The position numbers and the translations under genes were made by a program. From an uncultured Bacteroidota bacterium (GTDB taxonomy: Bacteria; Bacteroidota; Bacteroidia; Bacteroidales; P3), in NCBI GenBank assembly GCA_902776365.1, contig CACYPU010000008.1:1-64000 (forward strand): 64,000 bases of DNA, in the 5' to 3' direction. Below are positions 41,091 to 48,780 of this stretch, one piece after another. Position 1 is the first letter of the stretch; the number at the start of each line of letters is the position of its first letter. Below the pieces are notes generated by a model. It made no database searches and had not been told where the DNA came from. It worked only from the letters and a program-made list of their open reading frames with translations.

Positions 41091-42308
41091 TTATATACGG
41101 GCACGTCTGACGGTGAGTGATACCGACAGGGTGCTGATGGTCATGACGAGGAGGAAAGTGATGAGGAAGTCGAGACCATGCATAGCCACGGGGAAGGACG
41201 AGACGACAAAGTTGCCGTCGCCCATGCCGATGATGCCGAATTGTTGCTGGAGGAAGCAGATGCAGAATCCCAGCACCAGACCGGTGATGACGGCGATGGC
41301 GCAGATAAGCAGTCCTTCCAGTAGGAAAGCATGTCGTATGTTGCGCCGTTCCATGCCCATGCTGCGCAGCATGAAGATGTCGTCGCGTTTGTTGAGGATG
41401 AGCAACGAAAGGGAGGCCACAAGGCTGAGGGTGGAGATGAGGATGATGAGTGAGAGGATGAGGTAGATGCCGAGGCGTTCGGTGCGGTAAATCTTGAAGT
41501 AGAGAGGTTGTTGGTCGTAGCGGTCCTTGACGGTGAACGACGGAGTGGCTGAGTGGCTGAGTGACTGAGTGACTGAGTTCTTCACTTTATCTAGGTCGGC
41601 GCCGGGTTTGAGTTTGAGGGCCAAGGAGGTGACCTCGTCGGGGTCATAGCGCATCAGTTGGCGCACGAAGTCGATGTCGGTGATGACATACTGCCGGTCG
41701 ATGTCCTGCTGGATGAAGAAAGTCCCCACGGGGTAGGCGTAGCCGATGTTGAAGGCCTCGTCGGTGGTGTGGCCTATCGCGGTGGTGCCGCGTTTGGGGA
41801 TGTGGACGGCGGCAGGAGCGGAGGCGGGAATTGACATGGCGAGGTCGCGGAAAATCTGTCCGCCGACGATGAGGGTGTGGGTGGATGGGTCGCCGAGCAT
41901 GTATTGTCCGAGGTAGAGGAGGGTGTCGATGCCGGTGACGGCGGCGTAGTCTTCGTCGACGCCGCGGAGTTTGACGATGGCTTGGTTTTTCCCATGGGTG
42001 ATCCAGGCCGTTTCGCAGACGATGCAGGAAACTTTGTCGACACCATCAGTGGAGCGTAGCTTCTGCAGGTCGAGGGTGGCGGTGTGGAAGGTCTTTCCCT
42101 GGGCGGGTTCGATGGAGAGCTCGGGGTCGAAGGTGCCAAAGAGATTCTTGGTGATGTCGCCGATGCCGTTGTAGACCGAGAGGACGACAATGAGCGCCGT
42201 GGTGCTCACCATCAGTCCCACAAGGGAAATCCACGAGATGACGTTGACCACCGACCGCTGCTTGCGGGAGAAGAAGTAGCGTACAGCAATGAGACTCTCA
42301 ATTTTCAA
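41091..42308 (-). CDS. LolC/LolE-like lipoprotein-release permease
   Basis: 405 residues from TTG 42308; the start overlaps the rbfA stop as TTGA, and no ATG is available in frame. Typical LolC N-terminus (ESLIAVRYFFSRKQRSVVNVISWISLVGLMVSTTALIVVLSVYNG), a periplasmic MacB-like domain, then three C-terminal helices with RSMGMERRNIRHAFLLEG. It would extract lipoproteins from the inner membrane together with LolD. An octamer array (41543-41582) encodes NSVTQSLSHSATPSF in the periplasmic domain. Confidence 0.9.
   Translation of the reverse strand: MKIESLIAVRYFFSRKQRSVVNVISWISLVGLMVSTTALIVVLSVYNGIGDITKNLFGTFDPELSIEPAQGKTFHTATLDLQKLRSTDGVDKVSCIVCETAWITHGKNQAIVKLRGVDEDYAAVTGIDTLLYLGQYMLGDPSTHTLIVGGQIFRDLAMSIPASAPAAVHIPKRGTTAIGHTTDEAFNIGYAYPVGTFFIQQDIDRQYVITDIDFVRQLMRYDPDEVTSLALKLKPGADLDKVKNSVTQSLSHSATPSFTVKDRYDQQPLYFKIYRTERLGIYLILSLIILISTLSLVASLSLLILNKRDDIFMLRSMGMERRNIRHAFLLEGLLICAIAVITGLVLGFCICFLQQQFGIIGMGDGNFVVSSFPVAMHGLDFLITFLLVMTISTLSVSLTVRRARI
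41543..41582. repeat. 8-bp array inside the LolC-like gene
   Basis: GAGTGGCT x2, GAGTGACT x2, GAGTTCTT. Same unit family as in uvrA sites 1 and 3 and the tRNA spacer at 5772. Confidence 0.85.
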
Positions 42309-42649
42309 TTCTTCAAAAGCCTTTCGATGTTTTCGATGTAATCGAGGGAGTCGTCGAGGTAGAATTCGAGGTGGGGTATGATACGCAGTTGCTTGCCTTC
42401 GCGGAGGCCGAGGCGGCGACGCAGGTCAGGGGTATTCTCTCGGATAAGTGCCAGGATGCTCTCCGGTGTGCCCTCACCGATGACCATGATGGAAACATGG
42501 ATGCGGGCGATGGAGAGGTCGGGGGTGATGCGCACACGTGTGACGGTGATGAGCGACGGACCCAGCACGGGCTTCATCTCGCGGAGGAAGATGTCGCCCA
42601 TATCCTTCTGTATCAGGCTGCAAATCTTATTCTGTCGGGTGGATTGCAT
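42305..42649 (-). CDS. rbfA: Ribosome-binding factor A
   Basis: 114 residues. 30S maturation factor with KH-like fold: MQSTRQNKICSLIQKDMGDIFL, ITVTRVRITPDLSIARIHVSIM, and the C-terminal HLEFYLDDSLDYIENIERLL. Overlaps the LolC-like gene by 4 bp, the arrangement commonly seen in Bacteroidota. Confidence 0.95.
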   Translation of the reverse strand: MQSTRQNKICSLIQKDMGDIFLREMKPVLGPSLITVTRVRITPDLSIARIHVSIMVIGEGTPESILALIRENTPDLRRRLGLREGKQLRIIPHLEFYLDDSLDYIENIERLLKN

Positions 42650-42696
42650 AATCCTTAATTAGTCGTTAACCATTAACCGTTAATCGTTACGTTACC
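42648..42696. repeat. 7-bp array between rbfA and the OMP gene
   Basis: ATAATCC, TTAATTA, GTCGTTA, ACCATTA, ACCGTTA, ATCGTTA, CGTTACC, running from the rbfA start codon into the last codon of the OMP gene. Confidence 0.75.
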
Positions 42697-43309
42697 ACCT
42701 CCAGCCGATACGAATGGGTAAAAAGACGGTCTGCTGCATGTAGGCCACGCCGAGGGTGATGTAGAAGCTGTGCCAGTTGCGGGACATGTTGCGCATGCCG
42801 TTGAAGTGGTACCAATAGTACCAGTTCAAACCAGCGTAGACCTCGGCCAGGGGCGAGAAGAGCATGTCGTCGGCAAAGAGCATGCTGCCACCGGCACGGA
42901 CGCCGAGCATGGGGGCAAACTTGATGGATGTGGGCTGGTAGTCGACACCCATGAGGGCTTTCCAGATAGGACGGAAGTCCATGTCGACGAAGACATTGGC
43001 ACCCATATAGGACTCTGCGGTCTGTTGCTCGGGGCTGAGGAAATAGTTAAATCCCGCGCCGCCGCCGAGGAACCAGTCCTGGCTGATGTTGACACCGGCC
43101 ATCACGTTGACATTGGCCATGCTGTGGAATTTGTTGAGGTTGTAGCCGTTTTCACCGGCTTCGCCCACGTTGCCCATGAAGAAGCCGTAGCCGCCTTCCA
43201 CTTTGAGCATGAACTCATTATTGCTGCCCAGCTGTTGGGTGTACTGTGCCGTGACGGAGAGCGAGAGGCCTGCGAGCACGGCGAAAACGAGGATTCTTAT
43301 TTTCATCAT
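42692..43309 (-). CDS. Outer-membrane beta-barrel protein
   Basis: 205 residues from ATG 43309 (a second ATG follows at 43306). Signal peptide ends SLSVTAQ. Mature small barrel: EFMLKVEGGYGFFMGNVGE, VNVMAGVNISQDWFLGGGAGFNY, VDMDFRPIWKALMGVDYQP, ending IRIGWRW with an aromatic C-terminal residue. Porin-family/OmpW-like size. It abuts the M1 peptidase stop codon and is probably co-transcribed. Function not known. Confidence 0.8.
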   Translation of the reverse strand: MMKIRILVFAVLAGLSLSVTAQYTQQLGSNNEFMLKVEGGYGFFMGNVGEAGENGYNLNKFHSMANVNVMAGVNISQDWFLGGGAGFNYFLSPEQQTAESYMGANVFVDMDFRPIWKALMGVDYQPTSIKFAPMLGVRAGGSMLFADDMLFSPLAEVYAGLNWYYWYHFNGMRNMSRNWHSFYITLGVAYMQQTVFLPIRIGWRW

Positions 43310-45591
43310 AGCTGTATCAATTTCGATTGGAGGGATATCTGTTTGTTTTCTATTTTCACGAGGTAGCTGCCTTTGGGAAGTTGAGGGTCGATGCGCTGGC
43401 CGTTGCGGCAGCCGTTGCGGTGCCACACCAGCCGGCCGGCGCTATCGGTGATGGTCACCGAGAAGGGCATCTCTGTCTCCACCTCGAGGGTCAGCGGTTG
43501 CCCTTTGCCTAATGGGTTGGGGAAGAGGTTCATCTCCGAACTCCGAGCTCCGAACTCCGAACTTTCAATGGCAAGGTTTTCGAAGTCGACCACTGCCAGC
43601 GTGTATTCTCCCGGCAGGATGTTCTCGGCCACCAGCCAACCTTCGTTGGCATCGCCTTCGCGGAGACGCGAGATGAGGTGCCATGAGTCGTCACCGTTCA
43701 CGCGGTAGAAGAGTCCCAGCGAGTCGGCGGTGGCGGCCTTTGTGTAAAAGTCTCGGTCGAGGTTGGGATAGGAACTGGAGAAGGTTCCGCGTACAAAGCG
43801 GAAGTATCCTTTCAGGCTGTCGCTCTCGGTCCAGGTGCCACGCAGCATCCAGTAGCGGTTGGCGCGGCGTACCACGCCCCCGGGCATCTCGCCCATGGCA
43901 GGAGCCATGTGATGCTCGGCATAGAGGTTCTGGGTTTGTATGGTTTGGTCCATTCTGACCCTCAAGTGCGCTGTCGGCAGGGTCTGGAGGCCGACATAAT
44001 CGGTGAGTTTCAAGACGCCGAGGATGGCAGCGTCGGAGAACTCGCAGTCGCGGTCGAGCACACAGAAGGCCACATCGTACGGTACGTCGAGCGTACTAGT
44101 TCCTTCCTGAAAGTATCCTTTCATCGAGGTGCCGTCGGTGCCGAAGAAGGTGACGGGCACCAAGCTTCCGCGAGGCGTGGCCGTGGTGCCTGTTGCTTGT
44201 TGACGGATGTTGACAGCAGGGTGGTCGCCAGGGATAAGGTCCACATGGTAGTCGACAAATCCAGAACTGAAGACGTGGAAGTCGAAGAAGTCGGTGAGGT
44301 CGACGCCGCTGTAAAGGCTCAGCGAGTCGCGCAGGCGGTAGGCGTCAATATTGCCGAAGGCGCAGGAGTTCATCAGACGTTGGATGGCGTTGTAAAAGAC
44401 CTCCTCGCCGAGGTATCCGCGCAGCGAGTGCCACACCATCCAGCCTTTGTCGTAGGTGGTGGAGCCGTAGGTGTAGTCGTGTGGCATGGGAGAGAGAGGC
44501 CGGTAGCCGCCGTCGGTGACATGAGTGGTGCGCAGCACTTCTTCCAGGTGGCGCTGGTAGTAGTCGTCCGACCAGACACGGCCGTGGACAGCCTCCATGC
44601 CCACCTCGCTGGTGAACGAGGCGCCGCCTTCGTTAATCCACATGTCGCTCTCGGTCTCGCAAGTCACCAGGTTGCCGAACCATGCGTGGCCCAGTTCGTG
44701 GACGATGGTGGTCTGGCCGGCTTCCGACACATTGTTCATGGCCTGTTTGGCAAGGCCGATGTTGTTCACATGCTCCATGGAGCCTTTGTTGGTGGCTATG
44801 TAGCCTATGCGTCCCCAGCGGTAGGGGCCGAAGCAGCGTTCGAACATGGGCACCACGGAGTCGAGTTCGGCGAAGACCTGGCGCACCGTCGTGCTGTCGG
44901 GACGCAGGTAGCCGTAGGTGACGGGGTAGGTGCCGTAGAGCGAGGGAATGCTGTCGTAGATGCGCTTCCAGGCTGCCTGGCTCACGGAAACCAAGTAGGT
45001 GGGTGTCTGCTGGGCGATGTGCCACACCGAGTTCTCGGTGCCGTCGTCGTTGGCCACGCGGCTCTGCAGCATGCCGCCACACTCTGCCGTCCAGCCTATG
45101 CGGGTCTTCACACGGAAAGTGTAGGTGGCCTTGTCGGTAAAGTTGTCGCGGCAGGGGAAGAATGCCCGTCCCAGAACATGGGGGTCGGTGACGAAGCCCA
45201 CGCCGAGGTTGTAGCTCATGTCGTTGTCGAAGTGCATGCCTCCCCATCCGTAGCTCTCCACATAGCCCGAGCAGGTGTACCACACATGCACGGTGAAGGG
45301 CAGACCTGTGGCGATGCTGGCGGTAGGCAGTGAGTTGAGGGTTGGGGAGGTGAGGCGGGTGCCGTTGACCTCTACCGAGTCGACAGTGCCAATAAGATCG
45401 AGTGAGATACTTCCACAAGGGCGCAACAGTTTCATCGTCACCACGGCCTCGCCATGGAACGGATTGCCGGCGCTCAAATCGAGAGTGATGTCATAGTTCA
45501 GCACATCGACAGAATCTACCGCTTGGCCTTGTGCCTTGAAACCGCACAACACCAAGAGTATCACCACGCAAAGTATTTTCACACGATTCAT
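43306..45591 (-). CDS. M1-family aminopeptidase with T9SS sorting domain
   Basis: 761 residues from ATG 45591, directly after the -7 element; signal peptide ends KAQGQ. M1 fold: beta-sandwich, then catalytic HELGH (298-302) with the third zinc ligand Glu321 in WINEGGAS after 18 residues. The last ~80 residues (NLFPNPLGKGQPLTLEVET; SVTITDSAGRLVWHRNG; LPKGSYLVKIEN) are a T9SS C-terminal sorting domain, so the enzyme is surface exposed. A heptamer array at 43534-43568 encodes ESSEFGARSSEM in the linker just before the sorting domain. Confidence 0.9.
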   Translation of the reverse strand: MNRVKILCVVILLVLCGFKAQGQAVDSVDVLNYDITLDLSAGNPFHGEAVVTMKLLRPCGSISLDLIGTVDSVEVNGTRLTSPTLNSLPTASIATGLPFTVHVWYTCSGYVESYGWGGMHFDNDMSYNLGVGFVTDPHVLGRAFFPCRDNFTDKATYTFRVKTRIGWTAECGGMLQSRVANDDGTENSVWHIAQQTPTYLVSVSQAAWKRIYDSIPSLYGTYPVTYGYLRPDSTTVRQVFAELDSVVPMFERCFGPYRWGRIGYIATNKGSMEHVNNIGLAKQAMNNVSEAGQTTIVHELGHAWFGNLVTCETESDMWINEGGASFTSEVGMEAVHGRVWSDDYYQRHLEEVLRTTHVTDGGYRPLSPMPHDYTYGSTTYDKGWMVWHSLRGYLGEEVFYNAIQRLMNSCAFGNIDAYRLRDSLSLYSGVDLTDFFDFHVFSSGFVDYHVDLIPGDHPAVNIRQQATGTTATPRGSLVPVTFFGTDGTSMKGYFQEGTSTLDVPYDVAFCVLDRDCEFSDAAILGVLKLTDYVGLQTLPTAHLRVRMDQTIQTQNLYAEHHMAPAMGEMPGGVVRRANRYWMLRGTWTESDSLKGYFRFVRGTFSSSYPNLDRDFYTKAATADSLGLFYRVNGDDSWHLISRLREGDANEGWLVAENILPGEYTLAVVDFENLAIESSEFGARSSEMNLFPNPLGKGQPLTLEVETEMPFSVTITDSAGRLVWHRNGCRNGQRIDPQLPKGSYLVKIENKQISLQSKLIQL
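43534..43568. repeat. 7-bp array in the M1 peptidase linker
   Basis: CTCCGAA, CTCCGAG, CTCCGAA, CTCCGAA, CTTTCAA. Confidence 0.82.
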
Positions 45592-45610
45592 ATTGATTCT
45601 AAAATAAAAT

Positions 45611-45619
45611 GCAAAATTA
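45611..45619 (-). promoter_or_regulatory. -7 element for the M1 peptidase unit
   Basis: Minus strand reads TAATTTTGC. Confidence 0.65.
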
Positions 45620-45627
45620 CAAAAAAA

Positions 45628-45658
45628 AATGAAAAATGAAAAATGAAAAATGAAAAAA
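45628..45658. repeat. GAAAAAT heptamer tract
   Basis: Four tandem GAAAAAT-type units between the divergent M1 and small lipoprotein genes. Confidence 0.75.
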
Positions 45659-45723
45659 ACGCTCAATTCGCAAAAAATGCTGACGAAAAACAATATAAAA
45701 CCGTTTTCTCCGTTATAATCGAC

Positions 45724-45858
45724 ATGAGAAAGAAGACGATAATCCTAATCCGCTTGATGGCGCTCCTGCTTGTGGCTGGCATGGTCTGTACAGCGTGCGG
45801 TAGCAGTGTTAACATGCACAAACACAGCCGAAGCAACTGTGACTGCCCCTCTTTCTAG
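45724..45858 (+). CDS. 44-residue lipoprotein with CDCP tail
   Basis: A very short gene: MRKKTIILIRLMALLLVAG, lipobox CTAC (Cys25), then GSSVNMHKHSRSNCDCPSF. The HSRSxCDCP ending recurs, as far as I recall, in tiny Bacteroidota lipoproteins of unknown role and could bind metal. The stop is six bases before the SprT-like gene, suggesting an operon. Confidence 0.7.
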   Translation: MRKKTIILIRLMALLLVAGMVCTACGSSVNMHKHSRSNCDCPSF

Positions 45859-45864
45859 TGATGA

Positions 45865-46536
45865 ATGATGAACGCGGAGGAACGTTATAGGAAGATATTG
45901 TCCAATCACCTTCCGCCGGATAAGGTGGTGCACGACTGTCAGGGAGAGAATCTCCTTTTATCGGCGGTGGATTGGGTCTATGGATATCTCTTCCGCTACA
46001 AAGTCCACTTCCACATCACCCTCGAACGGACCTCCAAACTCGGCGATTATCGCTGCCCACGCCCCGACCATACTTTCCATGAAATCTCCATCAACGGCAA
46101 CCTCAACCCCTACTTCTTCCTCTGGGTCTTCCTTCACGAAGCCGCCCACCTCGAGACTCATTTGAAATACAAGGATGTACAGCCCCATGGCCACGAATGG
46201 CAGGAGGAATACCGCCAGCTGCTCGTCGCCCATGCCGACCTCTTCCCGTCCGACCTCCAGATGCTGCTCAAGAAATACACTCGCCGCATCCCTCTGTCGC
46301 ATCCCGTGGCCAAGGAGATTGAGAACTCCCTGCACCGCTACGATGCCGACTACGACCCCGACGACCGCCCCCTCACCCTCGACGACCTGCAGCCTGGCGA
46401 CCGATTCGCACTGAAACAGAAGCCCGACCTTCTCTTTGAGGCCCTCGAACACCGCCGCACCCGCTGGCTCTGCCGCGAACTCCACTCCCACCGCCAGTAC
46501 CTCGTCAGCGGCGCCGCACAGATAATAAGGAAATAG
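45865..46536 (+). CDS. SprT-like zinc metalloprotease
   Basis: 223 residues. Catalytic motif LHEAAHLETH (His91, Glu92, His95) with a third ligand candidate in HGHEWQEEY. The zinc-ribbon part seen in classical SprT is replaced by a C-terminal beta domain (LQPGDRFALKQKPDLLFEALEHRRTRWLC). Cytosolic; SprT/Spartan relatives act on DNA-protein crosslinks, though the bacterial role is unclear. Coupled to the 44-residue lipoprotein. Confidence 0.82.
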   Translation: MMNAEERYRKILSNHLPPDKVVHDCQGENLLLSAVDWVYGYLFRYKVHFHITLERTSKLGDYRCPRPDHTFHEISINGNLNPYFFLWVFLHEAAHLETHLKYKDVQPHGHEWQEEYRQLLVAHADLFPSDLQMLLKKYTRRIPLSHPVAKEIENSLHRYDADYDPDDRPLTLDDLQPGDRFALKQKPDLLFEALEHRRTRWLCRELHSHRQYLVSGAAQIIRK

Positions 46537-46632
46537 GTAGATTATGCAGATAGGAAAATATAAATGCACTTCAACATTCCCGTCCACTTCAACTTGGAAT
46601 AAAAAAAATTTGGTGGTTCCGTTTTTATTTTG

Positions 46633-46641
46633 TATCTTTGA
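46633..46641 (+). promoter_or_regulatory. -7 element for ackA
   Basis: TATCTTTGA, 60 nt before the ATG. Confidence 0.62.
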
Positions 46642-46700
46642 CTCTTCAAAGAACGCACGAAAAATATAGTAAATAATAATAATCAAACAGTTACAATAAA

Positions 46701-47897
46701 ATGAAAGTCTTAGTTTTAAACTGCGGAAGTTCATCGATCAAGTATCAGCTGATCGACATGGCAAACAATGCTCAGGTGATGGCCAAGGGTCTGCTGGAGC
46801 GTATCGGTCTGGAAATGGGCGAGTTCACCCACAAGTGGAACGGTCAGAAGCACTATGAGCAGCTGCCCATTCCCAACCACACCGAAGGTATCAAGATTGT
46901 CCTCAAGGCTCTCACCGACCCCCAGATTGGCGTCATTAAGGATCTCAAGGAGATTGGCGCTGTCGGCAACCGCGTGGCCCACGGCGGAGAAATCTTCAAG
47001 GAGAGCTGCCTCGTCAACGACAAGGTCATCGAGCAGATTAAGAGCCTCGAGCACCTGGCTCCCCTGCACACCCCCGGCAACCTCGCCGGCATCTATGCCA
47101 TGCGCGAAGTGCTCCCCGGCGTGCCCCAGAGCGTCGTCTTCGACACCGCCTTCCACAGCACTCTGCCTCCCAAGAGCTTCCTCTATGGCCTGCCCTACGA
47201 GATGTATGAGAAATACGGCATCCGCCGCTACGGCTTCCACGGCACCAGCCACAAGTTCGTCGCCGAGAAGGCCGCCAAGATGATTGGCAAGGACTGGAAC
47301 GACCTGAAGATTATCTCCTGCCACCTCGGCAGCGGCGCCTCCATTGCCGCCATCGACCACGGCAAGAGCGTCGACACCACCATGGGTATGACCGCCCTCG
47401 AGGGTCTCATCATGGGCTCGCGCTGCGGCGACGTCGACCCCGGTGTCCTCCTCTACCTCATGGACCAAGGCTACGACAGCAAGGCCCTCACCAAGTTGCT
47501 CTACAAGCAGAGCGGCCTCATCGGCATTAGCGGCGACAAGCAGGACATGCGCGACATCCGCGCCGGTCGCGATGCAGGCGACGAGCGTGCCACCTACGCC
47601 TTCGATATGTTCGCCCTCCGCGTGAAACGCTACATCGGCGGCTACATGGCCGAGATGGGCGGATGTGACATCCTCCTCTTCACTGGCGGCATCGGCGAGA
47701 ACGCCTGGTTCATGCGCCGTCCTATCCTTGAGAACATGGAATGCCTCGGCATCAAGATTGACTTCTCCAAGAACGACAACGTCATGGGCGAGGATGTCAT
47801 CCTCTCCACTCCCGACTCGAAGGTCACCACCGTCGTCGTCACCACCGACGAGGAGTACGTCATCGCCAGCGACACCTACAAGCTCGTTACCAAGTAA
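46701..47897 (+). CDS. ackA: Acetate kinase
   Basis: 398 residues. Interconverts acetyl phosphate and acetate with ATP in the cytosol, in fermentation. ASKHA motifs: VLNCGSSSIKYQL, NRVAHGGE, VFDTAFHSTLP, YGFHGTSHKFV, ISCHLGSGASI, FTGGIGENAWF. Pta is not adjacent. Codon use is uniform and GC-rich, typical of a highly expressed gene. Confidence 0.98.
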   Translation: MKVLVLNCGSSSIKYQLIDMANNAQVMAKGLLERIGLEMGEFTHKWNGQKHYEQLPIPNHTEGIKIVLKALTDPQIGVIKDLKEIGAVGNRVAHGGEIFKESCLVNDKVIEQIKSLEHLAPLHTPGNLAGIYAMREVLPGVPQSVVFDTAFHSTLPPKSFLYGLPYEMYEKYGIRRYGFHGTSHKFVAEKAAKMIGKDWNDLKIISCHLGSGASIAAIDHGKSVDTTMGMTALEGLIMGSRCGDVDPGVLLYLMDQGYDSKALTKLLYKQSGLIGISGDKQDMRDIRAGRDAGDERATYAFDMFALRVKRYIGGYMAEMGGCDILLFTGGIGENAWFMRRPILENMECLGIKIDFSKNDNVMGEDVILSTPDSKVTTVVVTTDEEYVIASDTYKLVTK

Positions 47898-47921
47898 TCC
47901 GCTGTTTGTGGGTGAGTAATA

Positions 47922-47956
47922 GTGGGTAGCATTTGGAACAGATGCTACCCACTTTT
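47922..47956 (+). terminator. Terminator after ackA
   Basis: Twelve-bp stem AGTGGGTAGCAT / ATGCTACCCACT, nine-base loop, then TTTTC. Confidence 0.9.
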
Positions 47957-47976
47957 CACAAAAAACAAATAATCTT

Positions 47977-48780
47977 ATGGAAGTCCGCGAAAAAAAGAGC
48001 CATCTTTGGAAGAACCTCCTCTACACCTTCTTGGGCACCACCCTCTCCATTGTCCTCACCTTCGGCACCAGTCAGTGGTTGGCACTGAAAAAACAAAAGG
48101 AAGAACGTCAACTCACTGCCCTGATGGTGATGGGCAACATCGAGAAGTTCGCCCAAAAGATTGACCAGATTGCTGCCCAGTTCGAGTGGCGCGACACTCT
48201 GGCTACCTACATGCTGAACGTCCCGATGGACTCGCTCGATAGCGAGCACTGCTCAGAGATGCTGAAGACCATGCCCCCGTTTATCATACTCTCGTATGAC
48301 AAATCAGTGGAGAATGTCTTCTCCAACTCCATCGAAACGTGGAAAAACATGGGCAACTTCGGCTTCATTGACAATGTCGGAACCTGTTTCTCCGAGATGA
48401 ACACCGTCGAGGAGTTGTATGGCGAGGCTGTGAAAAAATATACCGACCTGCTAAATAGAGTCAAGTTGAACCATTCCGACTATCCGGGGAAAACACTTGC
48501 CTCCAAACTGCTGAACAACAACGAATACCGCACCTTGATTGCGGGATTCCACAGTCAGGCCCAGTATTATCGCTATTTTGCGGCTCAAATGCGTATACTG
48601 AACGCCACTAACATGCGGATGATAGATATCTCGGAAGAGGAGGTGATGCAGTTTGTCCACGAGAACGAAGAAATTCTTCGGGCATTCGGTCAGAATGAAA
48701 AACCCGCCGACTACCGCACCCCACGCCTCGACATCGACAGCCTCCCCGACTTCCAAACCTGGATAAGAAAGAAGCAATGA
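47977..48780 (+). CDS. Membrane-anchored protein of unknown function
   Basis: 267 residues. Short basic N-terminus, one transmembrane helix (about 13-32), then a helical soluble domain with coiled-coil character near 37-60 (KKQKEERQLTALMVMGNIEKF). It includes FSEMNTVEELYGEAVKKYTDLLNRV and a C-terminal DIDSLPDFQTWIRKKQ. The family resembles DUF-type 'DUF6090-like' Bacteroidota proteins but I cannot name it. It overlaps the PorE-like gene by 4 bp (ATGA). Confidence 0.72.
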   Translation: MEVREKKSHLWKNLLYTFLGTTLSIVLTFGTSQWLALKKQKEERQLTALMVMGNIEKFAQKIDQIAAQFEWRDTLATYMLNVPMDSLDSEHCSEMLKTMPPFIILSYDKSVENVFSNSIETWKNMGNFGFIDNVGTCFSEMNTVEELYGEAVKKYTDLLNRVKLNHSDYPGKTLASKLLNNNEYRTLIAGFHSQAQYYRYFAAQMRILNATNMRMIDISEEEVMQFVHENEEILRAFGQNEKPADYRTPRLDIDSLPDFQTWIRKKQ

